This document shows positions 1-7,254 of a stretch of 8,037 nucleotides of DNA, piece after piece (within the stretch, counting starts at the first letter, position 1; every line of letters starts with the position of its first letter). The notes beneath the pieces were generated by a model. That model saw only the letters and a program-made list of their open reading frames with translations. It was not told where the DNA came from and did not search any database. Both the position numbers and the translations under genes were made by a program. The stretch is taken from NCBI GenBank assembly GCA_021792075.1, contig JAJYVK010000063.1:1-8037 (forward strand), in the 5' to 3' direction. This DNA is from Actinomycetes bacterium. GTDB lineage: Bacteria; Actinomycetota; Acidimicrobiia; Acidimicrobiales; Acidimicrobiaceae.

Positions 1-431
1 TGCATGACGGCATCCCGAAATTCAGGATCGCGGCGTGGTCCTGAGCCGAAGAGCAGCTCGTAGCCGGCTCTGGATTCGCACGCAAAGCGGAAATAGGCTT
101 CAAACCCGAGTTCGACTCGCTGATGAGGTGTTTGAGCTCGTTAGGTCGCCCTCCGGATTCTGTTGCAGAGGTCTTCGCCCACCTCTCTGATCAGGTCAGC
201 ATAGAGCTGTCGCTTGGAGGAGAAGTGCCTGTAAATGACCGGCTTGGTGACGCCCGCCGCCGCACCGATCTCATCCATCGAGGTGGTGTGGTAGCTGTTC
301 AGGGAGAAACACTGCAGCGCATGGCGCATGATGATCTTTCTGCGCTCTGGGCCTGGTAGGCGAGACTGTGGCGCAGAAATCCTTGGTTTCTTAGCGTGCT
401 TGACTCGACCGGTTCTTTGCCTTGTTACCAT
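1..431 (-). pseudogene. TetR-family transcriptional regulator, interrupted by an in-frame stop (partial at left edge)
   Basis: The product resembles a TetR-type DNA-binding repressor. The ATG at 431-429 opens a basic N-terminal tail, then a typical TetR helix-turn-helix at about residues 28-75, including TSMDEIGAAAGVTKPVIYRHF and SSKRQLY. The frame hits TAA at 143-141 after 96 residues, about half the usual 190-200. The same frame then stays open for 46 codons to the window edge and still reads like the TetR ligand-binding domain (RVELGFEAYFRF, then GYELLFGSGPRRDPEFRDAV). No frame change is needed, so a single nonsense substitution, for example of a CAA or GAA codon, is the simplest explanation. 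A sequencing error is also possible. If the stop is real, the product keeps the DNA-binding domain but loses the dimerisation and ligand domain and is probably non-functional. It is divergent from gmd. Family assignment is confident, loss of function is inferred, and the target is unknown. Confidence 0.8.
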
Positions 432-459
432 ATCGTGGATCTTTCTGAGAATTCGCGAG

Positions 460-492
460 ATTATGAGCTTTGCAGGCTGGGTTTGATGTCAA
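460..492 (-). promoter_or_regulatory. Candidate promoter for the TetR-family gene
   Basis: On the minus strand a perfect TTGACA (492-487) is followed by CATAAT (465-460), a one-mismatch -10 box, placing transcription start shortly upstream of the ATG at 431. The spacer is 21 bases, longer than the usual 16-18, so this is only a candidate. No convincing operator palindrome was found in the 432-694 intergenic region, so autoregulation cannot be argued from sequence. Confidence 0.25.
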
Positions 493-667
493 AAAGCCTA
501 TGTCGGCTGCCTAACTATCGGTTCAAGTAGAGTACCACGCATTTCATTCATTTTGCCTGCGGAAGACAGTCGCACTTGCGCCATTCTGTAAGATAACAGG
601 GGGATCTTAGGGTTCTTGACGCTTCCTGGTTGAAGCAATTTGGGTATGCTGATTGGGCTGACCATAG

Positions 668-1660
<993 letters not shown>

Positions 1661-1702
1661 GCAACTCGGGATGAGAGGTCGGTCCTGAATAGGTTGAAGC
1701 AG

Positions 1703-2413
1703 ATGGGCAGTCTGGTCAGTTTCAAAAATGTGATTGTTATTTCCGGAAATTTTCCAATCTTGACTGGCTTGGACTTTGAAGCAGGTCCAGGTGAGATTGT
1801 GCTTGTCAAGGGCCGCAACGGAGCAGGCAAAACGTCGTTGCTAAGGGCGGTTGCTGGGCTTGCGCGTATAACTCGGGGAAGCGCCAACGTTCTTGGGGTC
1901 GACATTGCTGCAAACCCGGCTGACGTGAGGCATCGTATCGGTCTTTTAGGCCACGAAGGCTTTTTGTACGAGGATCTGACCGCCAGTGAAAATGTGAGGT
2001 TTGTCTTGAAAGCAACGAGATCGGACCCCTCAAAGGCGGAGGCGGCGATGGCGAGTTTAGGACTCACGGGGCGACTGGGGGATCTGAAGGTCGCCAAAAT
2101 GTCGGCTGGCCAGCGCAAAAAGGTCGCTCTGGCCGCCCTTCTGGCGCGAGAGCCGGAGTTATGGCTCCTTGATGAGCCGCATGCCTCTTTGGATTCGTGG
2201 ACGAGGGGTGTCCTCGACGCTACTCTTAACGCCAAGGTCTCAAGAGGTGCTACGGTTCTGCTTGTTTCCCATGAATCCCACCACGGATCGCTGGTTCCGA
2301 CGCGTACCGTGGAGGTGGGTGGCGGCAAGATAATCAGCGACACCCATGCGACGAAGCCTGTGCCCCTTGATCCGCTGGCAGTGGCAGAACAGGGGAGCGG
2401 CAATGTGGCGTGA
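1703..2413 (+). CDS. ccmA: Haem exporter ATP-binding protein CcmA
   Basis: This is the ATPase subunit of the CcmAB ABC complex, which with CcmCD uses ATP hydrolysis to release holo-CcmE on the outer face of the membrane. Counting from the ATG at 1703 (236 residues), Walker A is GRNGAGKT (37-44), the ABC signature is MSAGQ (133-137, usually LSxGQ), Walker B ends in LLDEP (Asp157/Glu158), the D-loop is SLD (162-164) and the H-loop is His190 in LLVSHE. The LGHEGF...LTASENV stretch around residues 81-98 matches the CcmA version of the Q-loop region. An in-frame TTG at 1694 would add three residues. I prefer the ATG because AGG at 1691-1693 then sits 9 bases upstream, whereas it directly abuts the TTG. 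The 3' end overlaps ccmB by 11 bases, suggesting translational coupling. Identification is helped by the ccmBCDEFGH genes that follow. Confidence 0.93.
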   Translation: MGSLVSFKNVIVISGNFPILTGLDFEAGPGEIVLVKGRNGAGKTSLLRAVAGLARITRGSANVLGVDIAANPADVRHRIGLLGHEGFLYEDLTASENVRFVLKATRSDPSKAEAAMASLGLTGRLGDLKVAKMSAGQRKKVALAALLAREPELWLLDEPHASLDSWTRGVLDATLNAKVSRGATVLLVSHESHHGSLVPTRTVEVGGGKIISDTHATKPVPLDPLAVAEQGSGNVA

Positions 2414-3068
2414 TGCCCTGCTGATTGCCGCTAAGGATTTAAAGATAGAACTTCGGTCGAAGGTGACCATGAATCAGATACTGCCGTTTGCATTCGTGGT
2501 TTTGATCGTCTTCGCCTTTGCTTTGGACACCTCTCCCGGCACTCTCGCAAAGGTTGCTCCCGGGCTTTTCTGGCTGGCGGTACTGTTCTCCTCTGTTTTC
2601 GGCGTCGATCGTGCTGTTGCGATTGAAACTAATGACAGTGCAGGTGAAGGGCTGCTTGCATATGGGGTGGACCCAGGCGGGATCTTTCTCGGTAAGGTTA
2701 TTTCGGTCTTTGTACAGCTTTTTTTGCTCGAAATTTTTCTCTTGCTCGGCGTGGTTGTCCTCTATGGCCCGAAGATTGGAGGGCTGCCTCTCATGGCCAT
2801 CTCCGCGTTCTTTGCGACTCTCGGGCTTTGTGCCGCGGGTGTGACCTACTCCCAGCTAGCCAGCGCCTCAAGGGCAAAGCAGACTCTGCTTCCGCTTCTA
2901 CTGGTGCCGGTGGCGTCGCCGGTCTTGCTGGCTGGAACTAAGGCGTGGCAGGATGCTTTTTCTACTGCAGCTTCGCTTGGAGATCCATGGCTCCGACTAC
3001 TCATTGTTTTCGCTGTGGTCTATCTTGCTTTAGGGGCTATTTTTTTCGGCAGCATTCTGGAGGGTTGA
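2403..3068 (+). CDS. ccmB: Haem exporter membrane protein CcmB
   Basis: This is the integral-membrane partner of CcmA in the cytochrome c maturation ABC transporter. The 221-residue length matches the usual size of about 220. A short amphipathic start with the family-typical KDLKIELRSK (11-20) leads into about six hydrophobic segments, roughly at 25-41, 54-68, 98-120, 130-150, 162-178 and 197-217. The LFWLAVLFSSVFGVDRA stretch (55-71) and the SRAKQTLLPLLLVPVASPVLLA region (about 156-177) are characteristic of CcmB. An upstream in-frame start at 2346 would lie deep inside ccmA. The ATG at 2403 is chosen because AGGGGAG (2391-2397) sits 5 bases before it and the translation from there aligns with normal CcmB N-termini. 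It overlaps ccmA by 11 bases, and its stop overlaps the ccmC start as TGATG. Confidence 0.94.
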   Translation: MWRDALLIAAKDLKIELRSKVTMNQILPFAFVVLIVFAFALDTSPGTLAKVAPGLFWLAVLFSSVFGVDRAVAIETNDSAGEGLLAYGVDPGGIFLGKVISVFVQLFLLEIFLLLGVVVLYGPKIGGLPLMAISAFFATLGLCAAGVTYSQLASASRAKQTLLPLLLVPVASPVLLAGTKAWQDAFSTAASLGDPWLRLLIVFAVVYLALGAIFFGSILEG

Positions 3069-3856
3069 TGGAATCCAAGGGGTATAGATGGTCACGGAGG
3101 GCGGTAGGGTTTGTCGCTTTGCTCCTGGTGGCCGCAACTGTAGTTCTAGGGCTTTGGATAACGCCCCCAGACGTTGTACAGGGACAGCTCGTTAGGCTGA
3201 TCTATGTTCATCCTCCCGTGGCGTGGGTCGCCTACCTTGCGTACGGCGTAACCTCGATCTGTAGCGTCCTCTACCTTTGGAAACGCACCCGCAATTTGAA
3301 GTGGGACCTTCTGGCGGCGTCGTCGGCTGAAGTCGGCGTGATCTTCACTGGATTGACCCTGATAACCGGTTCCATTTGGGGAAGGCCGGCATGGGGAGTC
3401 TGGTGGACTTGGGACGCTCGTCTTACTACGACCGCGCTGCTATTCGTGCTGTATCTAGGTTATCTTGCCTTGCGGAGAGTCCCAGCAGACAATCATCAAC
3501 GTGCTGTTCGATCGGCCATCGCTGGTCTTATCGCCTTTATTGACGTTCCCATAGTCCATCAATCGGTAGTGTGGTGGCGAACATTGCATCAGAGTGCAAC
3601 TGTATTGAATGCGACTCTGAGTCCAAAGATCCACGGCGAGATGGCCATGACACTTCTGCTAGGCTTTATAGCTTTCACATTCGTTTACGTATGGATGCTC
3701 ATGCATAGATATCAGATTGCTGATATGGAGCAGAGCGTCCTCGATGTTGAATTGGAACAGCTCATAGAAGAACGGCAACGTGAGCCTGAGACCTATTCAG
3801 ATCAAACTGTGTTGACACAAGACGTCGACCAAATCGACCAGCCTTCAAAGGTTTGA
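3068..3856 (+). CDS. ccmC: Haem exporter / haem-handling protein CcmC
   Basis: CcmC is a six-helix membrane protein of the haem-handling (WWD) family that binds haem at the outer face and passes it to CcmE. The 262-residue protein contains the tryptophan-rich signature WGVWWTWDARLTT (109-121). Two histidines flank it in the expected contexts, His48 in YVHPP and His174 in WWRTLHQ, corresponding to the conserved haem-ligand histidines of the family. Hydrophobic segments lie at about 12-30, 45-70, 83-101, 121-136, 147-165 and 192-212. The last 45 or so residues form a charged, Glu/Asp/Gln-rich tail, longer than in minimal CcmC proteins. The ATG at 3068 shares a base with the ccmB stop (TGATG) and has GGAGGG at 3059-3064. 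The reading frame is open back to 2945, but that extension is cysteine-rich shadow sequence inside ccmB. Confidence 0.95.
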   Translation: MESKGYRWSRRAVGFVALLLVAATVVLGLWITPPDVVQGQLVRLIYVHPPVAWVAYLAYGVTSICSVLYLWKRTRNLKWDLLAASSAEVGVIFTGLTLITGSIWGRPAWGVWWTWDARLTTTALLFVLYLGYLALRRVPADNHQRAVRSAIAGLIAFIDVPIVHQSVVWWRTLHQSATVLNATLSPKIHGEMAMTLLLGFIAFTFVYVWMLMHRYQIADMEQSVLDVELEQLIEERQREPETYSDQTVLTQDVDQIDQPSKV

Positions 3857-3866
3857 GAAGGGGTTT

Positions 3867-3873
3867 GGAGGAG
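3867..3873 (+). promoter_or_regulatory. Strong Shine-Dalgarno site before ccmD
   Basis: GGAGGAG lies 5 bases before the ATG at 3879, in the only gap (22 bases) of the ccmA-ccmF block. It is the best ribosome-binding site in the window and the main support for calling the small ccmD gene. Confidence 0.7.
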
Positions 3874-3878
3874 CAAAT

Positions 3879-4031
3879 ATGAATGGCTACGTTGAGGCTG
3901 GATATTTGGCGGTCCTTGGGGTGCTGGCCGGCTATTCGGCCCTGTTGCTTGGAAGGTCCAGAAAAATGAAGAAGGCGCTGCTGCCGGTGAAGGTCAAAGA
4001 AAAGCGGAGTGAGCCGGGGCCGACTGAATAA
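3879..4031 (+). CDS. ccmD: CcmD-like small membrane protein of haem export
   Basis: This 50-residue gene is easily missed because of its size. CcmD stabilises the CcmABC complex and is needed for release of holo-CcmE from it. The protein starts MNGYVEAGYLAVLGVLAGYS, with one membrane helix at about residues 7-25 preceded by a short N-terminus containing tyrosines. A strongly basic tail follows (GRSRKMKKALLPVKVKEKR), ending in SEPGPTE. One helix followed by a positive cytoplasmic tail is the standard CcmD architecture. The position between ccmC and ccmE is the canonical one, the GGAGGAG site is well placed, and the TAA at 4029-4031 directly abuts the ccmE ATG. CcmD sequences are poorly conserved, so the call rests on topology, size and location more than on motifs. 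Confidence 0.82.
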   Translation: MNGYVEAGYLAVLGVLAGYSALLLGRSRKMKKALLPVKVKEKRSEPGPTE

Positions 4032-4529
4032 ATGGATGAACCAGGATCAGACGGGAAGGCTTCTAACCTGTCAAAAGTTGCGGCGAAGTCAAAAGCGAGA
4101 ACGCTTCCTTCAAAGCGGAGGGCTCGAAGAGCTTGGGCCGTTCTTGCGATCGTAGCGGTTTCCATAGGATTTCTTCTCTACAAAGGACTGGGAAATTCTC
4201 TGGTGTACTTCCGGACCGCTGCTGGCGCTTGGAAGGATAGGGCACAGCTTGGAAGCAGCACTTTCAGACTGGAAGGGGTTGTGGTTCCCGGAAGCATCCA
4301 CACTTTAAACGGGGGCGTCGATTTTGCTGTGGAATCGAGCAATGTCTCAGTCGAGGTTCACGACACAGCCAACCCCCCCCAGCTGTTCCAGCCCAACATT
4401 CCCGTGGTGCTGGTGGGCCACTTTTCGGGAAGCGTCTTCCAGTCCACGCAGATAATGGTAAAGCACTCCTCCAATTACATTGCGGCGCACCCAAACCGCG
4501 TTGCAACGGTTAACGGAAAGAAGTTATGA
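4032..4529 (+). CDS. ccmE: Cytochrome c maturation haem chaperone CcmE
   Basis: CcmE binds haem covalently on the outer face of the membrane after receiving it via CcmC, then delivers it to CcmF. The 165-residue protein has a basic cytoplasmic N-terminus (about 1-33, longer than in E. coli), one membrane anchor at about 34-50, and an OB-fold domain. FRLEGVVVPGSI (78-89), VSVEVHD (105-111) and the PQLFQPNIPVVLVGHF stretch (116-131) match the family. The covalent haem site is His145 in the KHSSNY motif, the HxxxY form with Tyr149, rather than the CxxxY form of some archaeal and deltaproteobacterial CcmE proteins. The start at 4032 immediately follows the ccmD stop, and the end overlaps ccmF by ATGA. 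A run of eight C at 4373-4380 lies within codons 114-117, but the frame is intact. Confidence 0.94.
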   Translation: MDEPGSDGKASNLSKVAAKSKARTLPSKRRARRAWAVLAIVAVSIGFLLYKGLGNSLVYFRTAAGAWKDRAQLGSSTFRLEGVVVPGSIHTLNGGVDFAVESSNVSVEVHDTANPPQLFQPNIPVVLVGHFSGSVFQSTQIMVKHSSNYIAAHPNRVATVNGKKL

Positions 4530-6520
4530 ACGGAGTTCTCGGCCAAACTGGCGTATTGATGGCGTTTGTGGGTTCACTGGCAAGCATAGGGGTCCTCGGC
4601 TACGGCTTGCTGAAACACAAGCAAGGGATAATTCGCCATGGCAGAAGCTACTCCTTCCTGCTCGTGGCTGGTGCGCTGCTAGCGACATTCGCGATGGAGC
4701 ACGCGCTTTTGACTCACGATTTTTCGCTTGCATATGTGGCCGCCAATAACTCCAAAGAAACACCGCTTCTTTTCACGATTACAGGCATGTGGTCTGCACT
4801 ACAAGGATCCATTCTTCTGTGGGGCCTGGTTCTTGCGCTTTACATTGGGGGCCTGATTTTCCGCACGAGGCGTCGGACGACCGATGAGCTCCCAGCGTGG
4901 GCGATTCTGATATCAAGCGTGGTGGCGGCGTTCTTCTTCGCATTGATGCTCGGTCCGGCCAATCCATTCGTACATGTCTCCGGCGCCATACCGGCAGACG
5001 GAAATGGACCAAATCCGCTTTTGCAGGACAACCCGCTGGTCGCCATCCATCCGCTCTTTCTCTATCTGGGTTTCGTGGGATTTACGGTCCCATTTGCGTT
5101 CGCACTCGCGAGTCTTGTAACCAACCGTCTTGATGAGGACTGGATCACCGAGACCCGGAGATGGTCGCTAATTGCGTGGGGATTTCTGACAGTGGGAATC
5201 GTCTTGGGTGCCTGGTGGTCGTATCAGGTGCTCGGATGGGGAGGTTTTTGGGCGTGGGACCCCGTAGAAAATGCTGCGCTTCTACCCTGGCTCGCCGGTA
5301 CCGCCTATCTGCATTCGTCGATTGCGCAGCAGCGGCGTGGAATATTGCGCATATGGAACATCTCTCTCATAGTTGCCGCTTTTTCGCTCACAATACTGGG
5401 GACCTTCTTCACCCGGTCTGGAATCCTTCAGTCTGTTCACAGCTTCTCTGACTCCTCGCTCGGCCCATTTCTCCTAGTTTTCTTTTTCGTGGCGGTTGGC
5501 GTCTCTTTGGCCCTGATAGCCTGGCGTGGGGATGGATTGCGATCTAGGCAGGTCATACTGCCCTCATTGTCGAGGGAGTCGGCGTTCCTGGTGAACAACA
5601 TCTTGTTTGCAGTTTTTGCGTTCGTGGTCCTGCTCGGTACGACTTTTCCACTTTTGATTGAGGCCGTCAACGGTGCCCAGGTGACGGTCGGGGCCCCATT
5701 CTTTGACTCATTCATAGGGCCGCTCGGCATAGCAATACTCTTTTTCATGGCGGTTGCACCACTGCTTCCTTGGCAAAAGACCAACCGCCGCCTAATTCAA
5801 AAGCGGCTGATGTGGCCGGCGATTGCCGCGGCGGTAGCGGTGGTTATCGAGGTTGCGGCACAGGTTCACAGTCCCGGACTGATTTTTGCCTATCCGATGG
5901 CGGTCTTCGCGGGGATGGCCGCACTCCGCCAAGCTGTGGTACACACGATCTACAGCAATAGGCGTAAAGACGGTGCCATTCGATTCCTACTATCTCGAAC
6001 AAACGGGGGGATGCTGGTCCATATCGCCGTGGTTCTAATTGCACTGGCGCTAGTATCGTCCACCTCGTACGGACAACGGGGTTCTCTTGTGTTGAAGCCA
6101 GGTCAGAGCACTAGGTTCGACGGGCATACATTCAGCTACCATGGCGTTGAAACAGTGGCATCACCGGCCAAGACCTCTTTGGAGGCTCTGATATCTGTAG
6201 ATGGTTCCGCAGCTCTTGCTCCAGAGGTCTCCCAGTTCGGAAACAATACCGAAGTGGTCGGGACGCCTGCAATAAAGCCAGGGCTTATCGATGACGTGTA
6301 CCTTACGCTGGATTTGCCGCCCAAGACCGGCAATGGGCCTGCCACCTTTGGCGTGGTGATTCAGCCTCTGGTCTCTTGGATATGGATTGCGGGTGGGTTA
6401 ATGGCGGCAGGAACCGCCATCGCGGCGTTCGGCACCAAAGACGTCTCTCCTCTCGAATCGGTTGAAGAGGAACGTGAGACGGCCAGCGAAGAGCCTGATC
6501 GCAGCGTGACGTTGCAATAG
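4526..6520 (+). CDS. ccmF: Cytochrome c haem lyase subunit CcmF
   Basis: CcmF is the large membrane subunit of the haem ligation complex that attaches haem from CcmE to the CXXCH cysteines of apocytochrome c. The 664-residue length is typical. Seen in order: an N-terminal multi-helix region with FAMEHALLTHDFSLAYVA (about 55-72) and LFTITGMWSALQGSILLW (82-99), the WWD signature WGGFWAWDPVEN (238-249), then GTFFTRSGILQSVHSFSD (292-309) and GTTFPLL (371-377). His175, His263, His305 and His499 fall in the contexts of the four conserved CcmF histidines, two in the external WWD face and two in the b-haem site. A soluble external domain at about 512-612 and a final helix (614-635) precede an acidic cytoplasmic tail. 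The ATG at 4526 overlaps the ccmE stop by four bases. I see no truncation or missing key residue. Confidence 0.97.
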   Translation: MNGVLGQTGVLMAFVGSLASIGVLGYGLLKHKQGIIRHGRSYSFLLVAGALLATFAMEHALLTHDFSLAYVAANNSKETPLLFTITGMWSALQGSILLWGLVLALYIGGLIFRTRRRTTDELPAWAILISSVVAAFFFALMLGPANPFVHVSGAIPADGNGPNPLLQDNPLVAIHPLFLYLGFVGFTVPFAFALASLVTNRLDEDWITETRRWSLIAWGFLTVGIVLGAWWSYQVLGWGGFWAWDPVENAALLPWLAGTAYLHSSIAQQRRGILRIWNISLIVAAFSLTILGTFFTRSGILQSVHSFSDSSLGPFLLVFFFVAVGVSLALIAWRGDGLRSRQVILPSLSRESAFLVNNILFAVFAFVVLLGTTFPLLIEAVNGAQVTVGAPFFDSFIGPLGIAILFFMAVAPLLPWQKTNRRLIQKRLMWPAIAAAVAVVIEVAAQVHSPGLIFAYPMAVFAGMAALRQAVVHTIYSNRRKDGAIRFLLSRTNGGMLVHIAVVLIALALVSSTSYGQRGSLVLKPGQSTRFDGHTFSYHGVETVASPAKTSLEALISVDGSAALAPEVSQFGNNTEVVGTPAIKPGLIDDVYLTLDLPPKTGNGPATFGVVIQPLVSWIWIAGGLMAAGTAIAAFGTKDVSPLESVEEERETASEEPDRSVTLQ

Positions 6521-6534
6521 AAGAGATGTGAAAA

Positions 6535-7110
6535 GTGAGCAGTCATTTGGAAGAGATGGGTCGAAACAGCGTCACCAAAAGGAAGAAGACCGTCCGAATC
6601 TTTGCGATTGTGGCAGGTGTTTGTCTGGTCGCATTTTCGGTTTTTTTAGCGACAAGGAAGCCGGTGAGCATGCAAACGGTGGCCTCACCGCTGATAAACA
6701 AAGTGGCACCGCCCATCTCAGGCACGACTCTCGGTGGTGAGCGAATCGCTCTCGGCGCCTATTACGGAAGGTTCGTCTTGGTCAACTTCTTTGCCTCTTG
6801 GTGCACTCCCTGTCAGGATGAAGAGAGCGCCCTGGTGCAATTTGCCAGAACAAATCAAGATGTGAGCGTTCTGGGGGTGGTCTTTAACGACGTCAACTCG
6901 TCAGCTCGAAGTTTTCTTCAGCACTACGGCGCAAGCTATCAGGCCATAAACGACCCCAATGGTCAGATTGCGCTCGCCTATGGCGTCTCCCAGCCACCGC
7001 AGACGTATCTGATATCGCCAAAAGGTGTTATTCTCACTGAGATCATCGGTCCAGTCAATCTCAGCTCCCTTGACCAGCTGATCACGATCGCCAAATCCAA
7101 AGGTATCTGA
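6535..7110 (+). CDS. ccmG: Thiol:disulfide interchange protein CcmG/DsbE-like (membrane-anchored thioredoxin)
   Basis: This membrane-tethered thioredoxin-fold protein keeps apocytochrome c haem-binding cysteines, or the CcmH disulfide, reduced before haem attachment. The 191-residue protein has a basic N-terminus, one anchor helix at about 22-40, and a TlpA/ResA-type domain. That domain shows VLVNFFASWCTPC with the catalytic pair Cys90/Cys93 and LGVVFND (113-119). The probable cis-proline segment GVSQPPQTYLI (150-160, Pro155) has Gln-Pro where GxP-ET is more usual. ISPKGVI (160-166) is the expected strand after it. The start is uncertain: GTG at 6535, with AAGAGA at 6521-6526, lies 14 bases after ccmF, while ATG at 6556 would remove seven residues and keep the anchor. 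In isolation it could equally be called ResA- or TlpA-like. The ccm context favours CcmG. Confidence 0.92.
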   Translation: MSSHLEEMGRNSVTKRKKTVRIFAIVAGVCLVAFSVFLATRKPVSMQTVASPLINKVAPPISGTTLGGERIALGAYYGRFVLVNFFASWCTPCQDEESALVQFARTNQDVSVLGVVFNDVNSSARSFLQHYGASYQAINDPNGQIALAYGVSQPPQTYLISPKGVILTEIIGPVNLSSLDQLITIAKSKGI

Positions 7111-7254
7111 TTTCGGTGTCTGCCCGTTCATTTACTAGAGCTGAGCCTTGCAGCAGAACTCTCTCCGTTCGGCTGGGGATCAGTGGCGCGATTGGGGAAG
7201 AACAGCTGAGCCAGCTTCATCATCGCACCAAAGGATCGGCCCGATGCAACCTTT
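7111..7254 (+). other. Gap between ccmG and ccmH with no clear function
   Basis: This spacer is out of keeping with the overlapping genes upstream. The ccmH frame is closed by TGA at 7207-7209. A 62-codon frame opens with GTG at 7116, five bases after the ccmG stop, and ends with TGA at 7302-7304, one base before the in-frame ATG at 7306. Its product is basic and unrecognisable, with scattered Cys and no hydrophobic segment, so I do not call it a gene. ATCGG-C-CCGAT at 7235-7245 is a short perfect inverted repeat, too small and without a T-run to be a terminator. Confidence 0.4.

Noticed and set aside
445..466. Imperfect palindrome around GAATTC (450-455) as a TetR operator
   Set aside because: Outside the six-base core the arms do not pair in register, so it is no better than chance.
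616..650. TTGACG (616-621) with TATGCT (645-650) as a gmd promoter
   Set aside because: The spacer is 23 bases, too long for a normal sigma-70-type promoter, and TATGCT alone is weak.
2945..3067. Upstream in-frame extension of ccmC by 41 codons
   Set aside because: It lies inside ccmB, is Cys/Phe-rich shadow sequence, and the ATG at 3068 has a ribosome site and the stop/start overlap typical of this operon.
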